A stretch of 64,000 bases of DNA from Kondoa malvinella (GCA_039545315.1 BCIM01000001.1:420805-484804), one strand, 5' to 3'; counted from the stretch's first letter, positions 23,283 to 35,085 are shown. Translations and numbers: made by a program. The notes: generated from the sequence alone by a model not told the origin.

Positions 23283-23656
23283 CAGTGAGGGAAACATCAA
23301 GTGCCGGATCCATCTGTCCATCGTGCCTCTGATGAAACGAAACAGGAATAATCCTCTGGCTGTGTTAAACCGAGTCACGTCTATGCTAGGCTCCTTGTCC
23401 TGATTTTGAATCTATAGAACGAAATGAAAATGTGCTATTCCTATGCATTACTGGCCAGTCCGGAGCAAGAGCAACGTTGCATCATCATTCTCCTGCTCGC
23501 CGTCTCCTGCATCATTCATCGTGCTTCTTTGCGACCTTCAATCCTTTTAAGTGTTCAATAACAGCTTTGCGCCAAGCCAAGTCAGCCTTAGGCTAGATCA
23601 AGGATACCATCAAAGACCTCTGATACATCGTTCCCTCCTCCATTCTAGCGCTGCCA
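23283..23656. other. Flank of repeat A
   Basis: 374 bases between the repeat edge and the stop of the 74-residue gene. Matching sequence does not continue in the flank of copy B. No gene seen. Confidence 0.5.
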
Positions 23657-24092
23657 TCACTTTGTCGACTTCTGAGCTTCTTGCGCTCTGTCTATTGCAT
23701 TCTTGAATTTGGCTTCTGCTTCAAGCATAGCTGGTGGCTCTCCACTGGGCTCGGTAGGCATCACCTAGGGCGTGAACATGAGCGAACCGATGTCGCTACT
23801 GAAGAGGCTGCAGACTTACTGGTTCAGCGCTGCAAAGGGCATGTCAGGTAAGCTTGTGATCGAAGCGAATAAATTACTCTGGAGCGATTGCTTGTCTAAT
23901 GAGAGGGTCGAATACCCAAATGCCAGCTGTTGAGCATGTAATCAGAGATTGAGTCAGCTTCTACATCAATCTCCTCACTGTAGACGCCTGTGATGTCGAT
24001 AGACTGTCAGGACCCACTACAGGTTAGGTGTAGGACCACTGACCAACGCCAGCAGCTAGCAATGGCGGTATAGCCTTCTGAAATGCACTCAT
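23657..24092 (-). CDS. 74-residue single-pass membrane protein encoded with two micro-exons
   Basis: Five exons on -: 24044-24092 (49), 23979-23987 (9), 23878-23926 (49), 23820-23829 (10) and 23657-23764 (108). All splice ends are GT/AG and the phases sum to 225 bases, 74 residues plus stop. The protein starts MSAFQKAIPPLLAAGVGVYT, continues GIWVFDPLIRQAIAPDAE and ends EAKFKNAIDRAQEAQKSTK. The first ~30 residues form one short hydrophobic helix with a glycine run, followed by a Pro-rich turn and a charged amphipathic C-terminal helix. Size and shape resemble small inner-mitochondrial-membrane subunits, but I do not recognise the family and mitochondrial location is a guess. Its start lies 42 bases from COG8's start. 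Confidence 0.65.
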
Positions 24093-24134
24093 GGTCGTCG
24101 AATCGAGCAAAGATGACCCTGACACGAAGCGACG
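24093..24134. promoter_or_regulatory. Divergent promoter, micro-exon gene / COG8
   Basis: 42 bases between opposite start codons. One of the tightest head-to-head gaps in the window. No clear TATA box. Core elements must overlap the coding regions or act from both sides. Confidence 0.5.
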
Positions 24135-25970
24135 ATGAACTATCTGAGCGACTTGTTGGATCTACCCGCTGAACAGCTCGACATAGCGGAAGACTACCTT
24201 TCTGACCTCCGAAGCTGTTCTCTTGATGAGATTCAACGCGAGCCTACCGACTTGAGCGCCAAACTGAACTCGCTCAATCAAGAACTGGCCAACCTCTGCT
24301 TTCGCTCGTACAACTCTTTGATCCTCTCACACAGCTCGTACCTGTCTGTCTCTTCCTCCTTTTCGAGTCTAGACACTGGACTCGACCAATTTCTAGCGAC
24401 ATCGCAAGAGTTAGCTACAACATGTCGCTCCTTTGAAGGTTTTCTCAGCGCAGACCTCAACCCTACGCGTTCAAAGCTGTCTGATGCGCTGCTTCATGTG
24501 GACAGCGTAGGCGAAGTGTTGGATCTCCCTAGGCTGGTCAGAGCATGTGTCGTGAATGGAAATTGGCCGGAAGCGCTGGATCTAGGTAAACGCGTCAATC
24601 AGCTTCTAGCACTATGTACTGGCGAATCAAGCTCTCGCGTCATGCATCGCGTCCGGTTTCAAGTCGCTCTAGAGTTAATCGACCTCAAGCTTCGAATCTT
24701 GCAGAGTTTACGGGATAAGTCACTAAAACTACCCGGAGCTGTTCGTGGAATCAACTTGTTACGGCGATTAGAAGAGCCAGCTTTCGAATTGACGCGCTCT
24801 GCCGATTTTTCGCCTTTGACAGAAGAAGAACTGCAACTAGTCTTCCTTGCAAGTCGTTGGGATTGCCTCAAATCACAGCTTGAAAGCTTTGCTGTTCTCG
24901 CTCGTGGTACGCATAATACTGCGGCAGAAGCTTCGGACGAGCGAGTCAAGTACATCAAACGTTGGGTTGAAGTTTGGCGAGAATTGGTTGGCGATGCGGT
25001 AAACATGTACAGCGAGAGCTTTCTGGGTGGGAACACCAAGCTGGACGATGCGCAACTCAGCAAGAGTCGAGAATTCCTGCTTGCTTTCCTACATCATGCT
25101 CTGGATGAATTGCTCAAGATGCTCAATATCAACATTCCCGCTGTGCAGACTGTCTCATCCCTTTCGACATTGCTCACGCAATTAGCGTACTGTGCGGCCG
25201 CTTTTGCACGATTCGGCTTCGACTTTCGAATACCAGTAGCAGCTATAATGGAAGCTCGAATAGAAACGATCGTAGTGGACAAATGGAAACAAGGCCTGAC
25301 CAACTTTCTCGCCGAACTATCACCTCCTCTACCCAGCTCAGCTCGATCTCCTCTGACACCACAACGAAGTTCTATCAAAGTTCTCGAATCCCTCTTGCTG
25401 GCTCCAGACTCGTTGTCCAAAATCGCACTCATCGCGCCCAACTACCAACCCTCTGAACAAGCTCCTGCTGCTGCTACTCATCAACCAGCTCAACAATTGA
25501 CCCTTTCTCCACCACTAGCGAGATTCCTCAATGCCATCGCTTCAGCACTCAACGAACTTCGCTTGTTACCCGCGACTCGACTCTATCCAGTATTGCAAAC
25601 CACTCTCGATGATGTTCTTTCCAAAGCGACAGAAAGCTTCTTGGCCTTGATAGAGATCCACAAACCGGAGCTTGTAGAGAAAGAAGAGGAAGAGCCGCTC
25701 GATCGAGAAAAGAGACTCAAAGAAGAGAGCGAGAGTCGGATGGTGTGTGTTGTGGCTGTTGGTTTGATGGGGAGGAGTGTTTTGCCCTTCTGTGAGCAAG
25801 GTTTGAGGGTTGGCGTGTTTGGTGAATTGGGTCAAGCGGAGAGTGAGGTTGTCAAGGCTTGTAGGGCACGATGTGAGGGTGTGCTGGGTTCTTTGATTGG
25901 CGAGAAGAAGGAGCCTGGGACGGAAGATGAGGCGCAAGCGAAAGTGGACGATTCAGCAGCGGAGGCTTAG
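24135..25970 (+). CDS. COG8: Conserved oligomeric Golgi complex subunit 8 (Dor1 family)
   Basis: A single uninterrupted exon of 611 residues, unusual here. Residues 1-190 form a coiled N-terminal arm (LNSLNQELANLCFRSYNSLI, SSFSSLDTGLDQFLATSQEL) typical of tethering-complex subunits. The Dor1 block is at about 195-260: GAVRGINLLRRLEE, then LTEEELQLVFLASRWDCLKS, matching the family's P-GA-R-I-LRR...LR-x-FL-x-R-D-W. VKYIKRWVEVWRELVGDAVN and later helices complete the middle. The C-terminus is Glu-rich and variable. COG8 joins the two lobes of the COG complex, which tethers retrograde vesicles at the Golgi. The first ATG agrees with the family start. The stop is 35 bases from the convergent ABC gene stop. 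Confidence 0.85.
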   Translation: MNYLSDLLDLPAEQLDIAEDYLSDLRSCSLDEIQREPTDLSAKLNSLNQELANLCFRSYNSLILSHSSYLSVSSSFSSLDTGLDQFLATSQELATTCRSFEGFLSADLNPTRSKLSDALLHVDSVGEVLDLPRLVRACVVNGNWPEALDLGKRVNQLLALCTGESSSRVMHRVRFQVALELIDLKLRILQSLRDKSLKLPGAVRGINLLRRLEEPAFELTRSADFSPLTEEELQLVFLASRWDCLKSQLESFAVLARGTHNTAAEASDERVKYIKRWVEVWRELVGDAVNMYSESFLGGNTKLDDAQLSKSREFLLAFLHHALDELLKMLNINIPAVQTVSSLSTLLTQLAYCAAAFARFGFDFRIPVAAIMEARIETIVVDKWKQGLTNFLAELSPPLPSSARSPLTPQRSSIKVLESLLLAPDSLSKIALIAPNYQPSEQAPAAATHQPAQQLTLSPPLARFLNAIASALNELRLLPATRLYPVLQTTLDDVLSKATESFLALIEIHKPELVEKEEEEPLDREKRLKEESESRMVCVVAVGLMGRSVLPFCEQGLRVGVFGELGQAESEVVKACRARCEGVLGSLIGEKKEPGTEDEAQAKVDDSAAEA

Positions 25971-26005
25971 GTACGTTGTCCCACTTCACAGCTCACTTGA
26001 CTTGT

Positions 26006-27668
26006 TCAAGCTGACTTTTCCACTACCGAACCAGACTCTAAAGCCAACGTCTTGGTGACGCTTGATGGCACCTCGTCATCATAGTGCGATACCTGAAACT
26101 GGTCAGTCCTCGCCCTTCCAAGGCCAGAGCAAAGGCTTACGAAAATGACAGCTTGCCTCTCATCTAGTTCCTCGTCGATGAAAGTACGACATCGCTCAAC
26201 CATCTGTCCGGCCATGCCCGCGAATGCCTCGTCCAAGATCAAGAGCTTTGGCTTCTTCACCAAGGCCCTCAAGAAGAGCACCAAACTCTGATCACCCGCT
26301 GATAATTCCGCAAAGGGTGTGTCGAGCCATTCTTTGGTTAGGTGGAATTTGTCTGCCAAGGTAGTAAGCTGTCGAGAGCGCTCTGGTGTAATCTTGCGGT
26401 ATGAAAAGATGCTGGCGTAACCAGTAGCAATGGCTTCTCGGGCAGTAAGGGCTTGCGGACCATGTCTGCGAGGGAAAGCATTATAGATCTCAGGACTTGT
26501 ATGACCAGTTCGCTCTTGCAACTTGACTGTGGCTAAAGTTGCTCGAGGTTTACCAAAGAGCGTTACTGATTCGGAGAATGATCTGGGATGATCTCCCGTG
26601 AGTAGACTGAGAATGGTACTTTTGCCAGAGCCTAAGGGACAGTCGCTGAGAACAGTGTGAAAAGGTGATAGCATTGCAAAGTACCGTTTGGACCCTTTAG
26701 ACGCCATTTCTCGCCCTCTTTGATCACCCAGTCGACATTCTGAAGAATCGGTGTTCGACCAACAATAGAGACATCCTTTAGTTCAACCAAAGGTTGAGGA
26801 TCGACTGGACCGCCTAGCTTGACCTTAGATGGATGCGCTGTGCTGGCGAGGGGCAAATCTGTGGCACCTTCTCTTGGTCCAACATAGCGAATCTTTATTT
26901 GCCCTGACTCTTCAGCTAGCTGTATGAGGTGTGTGATGAAAGATGGTATGCCATCCTGTAACCTTAGAGAGAGGACGACGGCCGGTGAAGCTTGTTGATG
27001 CAGTTGGGTGAGCTGACGCGACAGGACTTCTCGGCTATGCACATCAAGACCAGCTACTCAACAGTCAGCAGGACTTGTACAGATAGACGACTGGACTGAC
27101 TAAAAGGCTCTTCCAGCACGAGCAGCTCTGATTTTTCCAACAATGCTCGGACTACTCTTGCCCTTCTTGTTTGGCCGTTCGATAGAGCGACAAGAGGCAT
27201 TGGCAGCAGGTGAGACATTTCAAAGCGCGAGGCAAAGTCATGGATCGTCTCAGTATTCGAAGGCAGTCCAGCAGCTTGTAGGTATTCTTGTAGGTGTTCA
27301 AACAGGGTAAGCCGGTCTTCCTCTCTCAGTCCACCGTATCTCGAAGTGTAATCTGTGAATTCTCCAGAGACAGAGGGACCTCGAGCTTCTAGTCTCGTCT
27401 TGAAAGCAACGCGCTGGATCACCTGGTCAAGTAGATAACCTTCTCTGCCTTCCAGGAAGGGCCAGCGTCTGCCTTCTATTGGACTAGATCTTGCTCGTCC
27501 AAGTAAAGTAGAAGAGAGAAAGGTGTTGGCTGACGGTCCAGTGACAGCCCAGATAGTCTTTGGGTCAGCGTGTAGATCCCAGTTCAAGGCGTTTGCGTAG
27601 ATAGGCTGCTTGCTCGACCCAAAGGAGTAGAACAAGGCATTGCGGGCGGAGAATAGATGCTTGTACAT
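26006..27668 (-). CDS. Double-ATPase ABC protein (ModF / yeast YDR061W-like)
   Basis: Two nucleotide-binding domains without membrane segments. The first has a degenerate P-loop (WAVTGPSANTFLSSTL), the signature LSNGQTRRARVVRALL and a Walker B ending LLVLEEPFTGLD, restored by a splice at about 27100-27055. The second has GSGKSTILSLLTGDHPRSFS, split by a short intron just before it, signature LSAGDQSLVLFLRAL and Walker B LLILDEAFAGM. Two half-sites, one with altered Walker A, fit the soluble ModF/YDR061W group, whose role is unknown. ATP hydrolysis in one site is likely. The ATG at 27668 (MYKHLFSARNALFYSFG, possibly a mitochondrial presequence) was chosen; the same frame stays open further upstream without an ATG, so a 5' exon is possible. 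Confidence 0.75.
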
Positions 27669-27759
27669 CTTGTATTTGGACCTTTGCAGCAGCAGTGAAT
27701 CAGGCACTTCCGGCCTATCTTGATTCCAATTTTTGCAGAGAGCCTGTTTCGGCAGGACG
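27669..27759. promoter_or_regulatory. Divergent promoter, ABC ATPase / Mdm1-like gene
   Basis: 91 bases between opposite start codons. No obvious TATA box. The minus frame stays open across much of it, so the ABC gene's leader or an extra exon may overlap. Confidence 0.4.
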
Positions 27760-30700
27760 ATGACCAGTCGGACTCAGCAGCTGATTGCAGCTGCAGTCAT
27801 AGGATTGTCTGTGCTGCAATATTTCAGATTGCTCTTCACTTCGTTGGCCGTATGCGTTTTAGCAATGTGAGCAATTAAATTTGGGCAAAGCATGTCATAG
27901 GGTCTGACCTGGCGCACCCTACAGTGGCCTGTCGCTACATCCTGGCTTTCGAACGTTGGTAGATGAACTACTTGGGAGCAAGACTATCGAAGGGCCAACA
28001 GTCTCTTCGCACAAGCAGCGAGTTCACCAAGAAGTCAAGCAGATATTCCTCGGTCCTTCAGAGATTACACAGCTCGCTGTTCCTCAAGCAATAGAGCAGC
28101 CTCTCGATGTCTTGCTCAATCTCATCATCCGAGATTTTATCGACGCTTGGTACAGTCAGAATGTATCGCTTGGTGACCGGCGCTTCCCAGCACAGGCACG
28201 CTCGATACGTAGGTCATTCCACATGTACCGAGAGTACTGCTGAAAAATAACTAACAGTGAACGGTGTCGTCAACGCTTTGAACGTCAGAATACAAGCTTT
28301 GGATGCAAGGGAAGCAGGCATCTACCTTATTCATTCTCTATCGAATGCTCTCGTGTCCGATATCAAGAGACAGAAGACTGCTGGAGAAAGCAAGGATGGA
28401 CAGCAGCAACGGGATCAAGAGATGATTTCAAAGCTACGAGCTGTGTCTGAAGAGCTGTTACTTGTCTCGACTCCTCCAGCAGCTTCTTCCGCCCCAGCCT
28501 TCATCGCACTCATGACGGAAGTCCTGACATTGCAACTCTGGAAGACCATTACTTCGCTTGACGCCGATTTCGTCAACCTCACCATTCTCGGTCGAACCAA
28601 TCACATTTCGACCACTACACCTAAAACCATCAGAAGACGCTCTTTTGGTCCCTTGGTCGATCTAGCCTCTTCACCGAAACCTACGCAAACTTCTTTCCGT
28701 ATTGATCCTCTACCTAGCCCATTGTCACCCGCTTCAATCACTTCTAGTCATTCTGAAGCCGGACCTCCAGATATGCGTCAGGCCATCGATATCTTCACTA
28801 AGGGACCATCGGAGGTGACTGCCAACCTGTTACAGCAAATTGAACTCTACCTTGCCGAACATCCCCGTCAAACGATTGAATCTCACCAGACACCAAGTGT
28901 GAGAATCTTGCAGATGGTCCTCACTGGGCAGAATGAGGAGCTCGCGGATCGTTTCCAGGCAAGTTCTGTTCTTCCGTCTCATCAGAAAGCCGCCTGACTT
29001 TGATACAGGATCACATTGACACTCTCGATTCCGACAGACGAGTACAAGGACATGCTCTCATGCGGTCTTATGGCCAGATCGAATCATTCAAGAAGGTCAT
29101 CGAGATGCATCCGCCAGCGAACGAAGCCAGCATGAAGCAAGATTCTATTGCCGTACTTGCAAGGATATGTCAATCGCTCTATACCGCAGACATGGGCACA
29201 GACGAGGAGTTACAGCAAGTATTGGCATCAACTCTTGTCGCGCTTGCCAGTCCCAAGCCGAAATCTTCTGGTCTGGATCTGCTGCAAAAGTGGATCGCTA
29301 CCACGCTCGAAGAAGACTTCTTTCACCCTTTCATGGACAGCAGACAGAGTCGATCGACTACTCCAGCCCGAAGTCGAAGTGTCACTCCGGCAAGATCCCC
29401 TCGTAGTCTTTCGCCAGAACGTCCCGTTACCGCGCTATCTTCCGCAAGTCTCAGCTCGTTAGCCAACAGCACAATGTCCAGCAACTTCCAGGCTAGTAGT
29501 CCTCGAGCATCAACGTCAAGTAGCCGATCAGATGTATCGGCAGCATCTACAGCACAACTAGAAGTCACAGTGACGGATCTGAGCGAACCCTCGGCATACG
29601 ATGACAAGCAACATGTCAGATCAAAACGTGATTTGCTCTACCTCATCGCTGTTGAGACTGTTGATGGCACCCCAAGCTATATCCTGCAGAGAAGTCACAA
29701 CGAAATTGAAAGGATGGACGTCTCTTTGCCTAGCAGTTCAAGCAGCCTGACAAAGCCAACATTACCTACTGTCGCAGCGAAAACAAGCACGGAAATCACA
29801 AAAGGTCTCGAAATCTATCTGGCGGCCATCTTGTCCAACCCGAAACTCTTTCAAGCCAAAGCCGCAACAGATTTTTTCAAGCGAGAAAGGGCGAATTCAG
29901 CAGGTTCTGCAAATCCTTCAGCGCCAGCAACGCCTAAAGTTGACTTTGTTGATCGGGACTTGGATGAGCTGGCAGAGAAGGTGGTCAACAAAGTAGAAGG
30001 AGCTATCAAAGGGTTTGCAAAGACTGGCAAGCTGGCGAGTAAAGGCCTGTCAAGTTTTGGATCGATGCTCTCCGACTTTAGTCTGCTTTCGCCGGAATTG
30101 ACCAGTCCAGCTGTCAGTCGGCCACCAAGCGTAGCGCCTAGAAGCAGAAGAGGCTCCGAACATCTCACGGCGTCAGGAATGAATTCGGCAGCTAGCAGTC
30201 GTCGGCCTTCTGTTTCGTCGATCGCTGTCAGCACAACATCTGCAGATTCAGAGAAGCCTTCAAGCAGCCAGCTCGCGGCCAGCTTGAACGCTCTGCCGCC
30301 CAGTCAGTCGGAGCCTGCTCTGTCTCGCAAGTCTTCTTCTGTAGCGCCGCTGAACCTCGATCTCGATACACCAATGCCCACCAAGACTGAAGACCCCTTT
30401 TCTGCACCACCTTCCGTTTTCGCACCAGATGACGATCACATCAGTGATATACCGAACCAGAAAGAAGCGGCCACAGCGCCAATTGCGGCTCGCCCACCTC
30501 TACTAAGCAAAGCGGTAGATACAGAGATTACGCCCACCGACTTTGAACACTTGATCAACTCCATGTTGAGCGTGTTGAACAGCGCGTACCAACTGACTGA
30601 TGGTCAATGGAGTTTGAAGCGTGGTATACTGAAAGTGGTTCGTTTCCTCTTTGGACGCGCCTGCATGGAGACTGACCAAATGCATAGATTGAGACTGTCC

Positions 30701-31106
30701 TGCGAACGAGCTATCAAGGACCGATCAAGATTGCATTCTCTCAATTGTGCGCGACAGCGGATGCGGAGAGCATAGGGAAGAAGATCGAAGAGTTGCAGGA
30801 AAGCTTTTGGCCTGATGGAGTGTGGCATAGCACCGTGCGACCGATGGAAGTGAGAAGCGCTGAGGAAAAGGAAGAGACACGCAAGCAGGCAAGGGAAGTG
30901 TTTATTGCTCAAGCTCCTGAAGGGCTCAAGATTGCTCTTGGTGCTAATTGTGAGTTCTCTCTTTATCTTTATCTTCGGCTCATGCTAATGGATTGACAGC
31001 AACTGCTGAGGCTTTTGGTCGTATACACGATGCTTTACAAGGCGAAGGGAACCGACTGCTGGTGTACACGGCGCTTATCGATGGCCTCCGATTGATATTG
31101 TTGTGA
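27760..31106 (+). CDS. Sorting nexin with PXA, PX-like and nexin-C domains (Mdm1/Snx13-14-25-like)
   Basis: Exon 1 at 27760 encodes a membrane anchor (QLIAAAVIGLSVLQYFRLLF). A GTGAGC donor splices it in phase into the PXA domain: AIEQPLDVLLNLIIRDFIDA with WYSQ, then VNALNVRIQALDAREAGIYL. Downstream QAIDIFTKGPSEVTANLLQQ and DHIDTLDSDRRVQGHALMRS resemble the helical region between PXA and PX. A weak PX domain lies around 29620-29880 (LLYLIAVETVDG, then LEIYLAAILSNPKLFQAKA). A long Ser/Pro-rich linker precedes the nexin-C domain (ILKVIETVLRTSYQGPIKIA, ending GLRLILL). Such proteins sit in the ER and tether it to vacuole or lipid droplets. The intron at 28959-29008 uses a GC donor. No canonical RGS domain was recognised. 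Confidence 0.8.
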
Positions 31107-31350
31107 ATGCGCTGCCGGTCTAATTGTCATTGCCCGGTCTGAGTCTCGGAGGTGGCTTTACTGTTTAAGCGAGTCCCATGGATTTTTTGATATGTATGGA
31201 GCACCGGTGCCTCGCTTGTGAAAGGCGATCGTGCAGTTGTACTCTTCTATTCTACAGTCTAGCACAGACCTTTTCGCCTTTTCGTCCCCGCATTAGTAAT
31301 CGGGAAGTCGACCTTCAAACACGGACAGCTTTATACCACCAAATTGGGAC

Positions 31351-34300
31351 ATGTCGTCTTGGAATCCAGGCGGCGATATAGACTTGCGTGGCTCTGCGCC
31401 AGCTGCGTCTACAAGCAAAGCTACAAAAAAGAAATCGAAAGCTGCACAAGACAAAGCAGACAAAGAGGAAGTCAAGCGGCGTTCGTCGAAAGGTGAGGCT
31501 GGCGTGCACTGCGGGCGCGAGAGGGCAGCAGGCTCATACTGACGTGTTCCATTCAGCTTGTGACCAGTGTCGGAAAGCCAGTAAGCTGCTTGCTGAAACT
31601 GCCGCCTTGGGTCTGACCAATCTCCTCGCTCAGAATGCAAATGCACTCTACATCCAGATGGTGAAGGCAATCTAGTCGGGCCCTGCGACAATTGGTATGT
31701 GCCCATCGAAGGAGAAGACCGCTCATGCTCATGCGCGTCATGCAGTACTACAACCAGTCAAGAATGCACATTTCGTACCAACTCGAGAAAGCGGTGAGAT
31801 TCCCTTGCGTGGCCCGTTGGTATTCGTTCTGATGTAGACTTCATTCTCACAGAGGTCGTAAGTCGTTCCCTAGGCGTGGTAGAAAGCACGGTCTGAACAC
31901 CGCCTTTGTGCCTTTGCAGCTCCAAAGGGCTATATTGAAGCTGTCGAGTCGCGCTTGCATCGCATGGAAGCTCTACTAGGCGGTCTACTCACCAATGATG
32001 ATCCCAGAGCTCAGGCTCTCCTTTCAGAGTAAGCGGGACGATAAGCGGATATTTCCGCAGACTCTCATGTCTCGCCTTCTAGACTGATTGGAGATGAAGA
32101 AACCCGCGAATTCTTTGCTCGAGACATCAAAGCAGCAGCCGCAATTGGCATTGACGGGAAAGCGCGCCGATCTTGGGCCCAACCTGGTGCACCCGTAGAT
32201 GGCGACAAGTCACCATCTTCCATGTCGCCAGATGACTTGTATGGCGATGCTGTTGGTCCACTTGGTCAACAACAGGCGATCAACAGTCTCGCGGACGACA
32301 TTACCTTGTCTACTGCGGAACATGTTTTCAGTCATGACGACGTAGACCCACTCCTGCTTGGCGGCTCTCTTGACTCTGCACCTACACGAAGAAAGAGAAG
32401 ACAGACGACCGGCGGCGAGACGGAAAGACCAGATCTGGCGCGAACACCAACTTCACTCTTTGCTGTTCAGCGTCAACAGCAATCCATCGGACCTGATGGC
32501 ACCTCTTCTGGTCCCTTTTCATCGACTATAAACCATACTGGCTTTGCTGGTTCTGGTATGAGCACTACAGGCGAGGCTCTAACAGAACTTTCGGATGTCG
32601 TCGGCCAGCTCAGCTTGAACGAGCATTCAGAAATACGCTATCACGGTCGTTCAAGTGGGCTATACCTCATCAGCGATTCGCAGCGGTATCAGAATTTCTT
32701 TTGGCAATTCCCCAAGGCTGGTATATGGCCTTCGATCACACCAAGCGAGAAACCGATACCTTCCCAGGAAGAGATGCTGCGTCCCGCTGGCATTCATGAT
32801 ATCCTACCAGATAAGGCGACACAGACAAAGTTGCTGGATGCGTATTGGGCTTTCGTTCATCCTCATTTCCCGGTCCTCTTCAGACCACTTTTCAACATAC
32901 AACTTGGCAAGACTCAACCCGGTTCTTTACCTGCATTTGGCAGCTCGACAGACCAAGTACCTGCGTTCCTGCTACTTACTGTATATGCGTTATCCGCTCG
33001 ATACCTCGAATGTGATAAGGAACGCGTTCAAGGAGTGTATTGGTCAGCTGGGGACGAGTTTGTTGATGCGGCGAAAAGATTGCTCTCGCAAGACGATTAC
33101 GGCTCGAGCCATCTCTCCACGGTGCAAGGTCTGCTTCTGTTGGCTTATCGGGAAGTCGGTATTGGTAAAATGGCTCAGAGTTGGTCGTAAGTGGATCAAC
33201 TTAATGAGGTTTTTTCCTCTGACAGATGTGATTCGCTTACAGGCTCGTCGGCATGGCTATTCGTATGGCGCAAGATATGGGTCTCTTCCGAGACGTCGAT
33301 CGCTGGTGTATGCCCGTCGCGCGCTTCTCGCATGAAGAGAAGCAAAGTCGAAAGAGAGCTTGGTGGGGATGTGTGAACCTCGACAAATACATATCAGCAT
33401 GTAAGCGCAGCTGGGCATTTGTCGGCGCGTAGCTGATGTTCTCTACGCGTGTGCTTACAGATATTGGTCGACCAATGGCAATTTTTGAGCGTGATTGGGA
33501 CACACAACTACCATCAGAAGATGAGCCAGACGAACACGATCAGTGGAGACCTGTGCGACTGGACGGTACAGACTACAATCAATTGCCTCAGTCTCTTGCA
33601 TCATCAAATTCGTCTCGACTCGCCTCAGCCGGTATGCCTAGCACCAAGACCTACGCCATCTCGACCTTCAACCGCTCGTCTGAGCTGTCAGTCCACATGA
33701 GTCGTATAATCTCACATCTCTACGCTATTCGTGTTCGAGTGCTTGGACAATCAAGCGAAACGCTGCTCTCTCATTTGGATCAAGGTCTAGCTAAATTCTA
33801 CCTTGATCTACCACCGCATCTACGCTACTCGGTCAACAGCAAGGTCCCCCCACCGCCTCATATCTTGGTACTGCACTGTCAATTCTTTTGTGCCCTGATA
33901 TTGCTGCATCGACCCTTGTGAGTGTACTCGGTTTTGCCGAGATGGTAGCTGATCGAGTTATATAGCATTCCGAACAAGCAAGATTCAGTATCCTCGACTG
34001 CTCTGCCTAGTCACTCGATTGCAACTACAGCGGCTAATGCTATAGCAAAGTAAGTCTCATCTCATATCGCAATGATTCGAGGCTGATCAGGGTGTAGCAT
34101 CGCGACGGTGTACAGCAAGACTTATGGACTAGAACAAGCTGTTCCATTCATGGTCTACTACGTCTTTTCTGCAGCCATCATGTGCGTCTACAATACCCGC
34201 TGGCCGGGCGAAGCAAAGACGGCGCAAGTCAGTCTGGCTAAGTGTATGAAGGCTCTCAAGGAGATGGAGGTCATTTGGGGCAGCGCAGCAAGGCAGAGGG

Positions 34301-35085
34301 AGCTACTGGTCGGTCTGGTTGACTTGGCAGAGGCAGAGCAAGAGATTGCGCAAGAAGGTCAGCCTGGTAGCAAGACCCGGAACAAGCGGAATGCAGACAC
34401 CCAGAATGACGACGAAATGGATAACCTACCTCCTCAGTTGGACTTTTCAATGGCTCACTCGCCGCCTTTCGATGTTTCAACGGAAGGTCGAGAAATCAGG
34501 AGAATGTCTTCAACAATCCGGCAGCCCAATTCCAATTCAAGAGAACCTGAATCCGGCAGTATGCCTTTCGATCCTATTCGCCATCTCTCTACCTCGATGC
34601 CAGCTACGACGTTTAACTTTTCAGCTCCTTCGTCGGCTGTTACCATACCGGGTACTTCAAATCATCATCAAGCCTCGCAACATCAACCGGGCGAACCTCA
34701 GCTATCCAATTCAATGTTCAATGATCTGCTCACTTCTTTCCTTGGTAACGCGGCTGCGGCGCCAATGGGCGGATTCAGCAACAGTCAATTCGAAGGTCAT
34801 ATCCACGCCGGTCAATTTGGTATGACCTCGCCTCCTCCCAATTCGACCAACGAACCCTACCCTGGCATGCGCAGCGTCGGTAATAGCCCGCCGCCTTGGA
34901 TGATGTCGAATTGGATCCAATCTCCGCCTAATGAACCTAACGAACCGATGAACCTGCTTTCAGCTGCAGCTTTGGGCGATCACGATCCAAGTCAAGTACA
35001 CAGTATGCAACATACGAGCGACTTTATCGATCAGCTCAAGGTTCTCAGTCCTGGCTCATCTGCGCTTTCGTTGAGTCCAAAGTGA
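31351..35085 (+). CDS. Zn2Cys6 transcription factor with fungal-specific TF domain
   Basis: The DNA-binding domain is assembled from six small exons: 31351-31492, 31557-31580, 31634-31694, 31746-31793, 31853-31857 and the exon from 31920. Joined they give ACDQCRKAKCKC, then GPCDNCTTTSQECTF, a full C-x2-C-x6-C ... C-x2-C-x6-C cluster. After it comes RKRGPPKGYIEAVESRLHR, the typical linker and coiled-coil start. The 5-base exon supplies the middle of RGP. The large middle homology region follows: LLDAYWAFVHPHFPVLFRP, LLTVYALSARYLE, and AIRMAQDMGLFRDVDRW. The C-terminal 250 residues are Asn/Ser/Pro-rich, perhaps an activation domain. It is a nuclear regulator of unknown targets. RGPPKGYIE is shared with sugar- and morphogenesis-linked fungal factors, but no orthologue is claimed. 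Confidence 0.85.

Noticed and set aside
24135..25970. COG8 as an intron-less retrocopy
   Set aside because: Single-exon genes occur in intron-rich fungi. There is no poly(A) trace or target duplication and the protein is intact.
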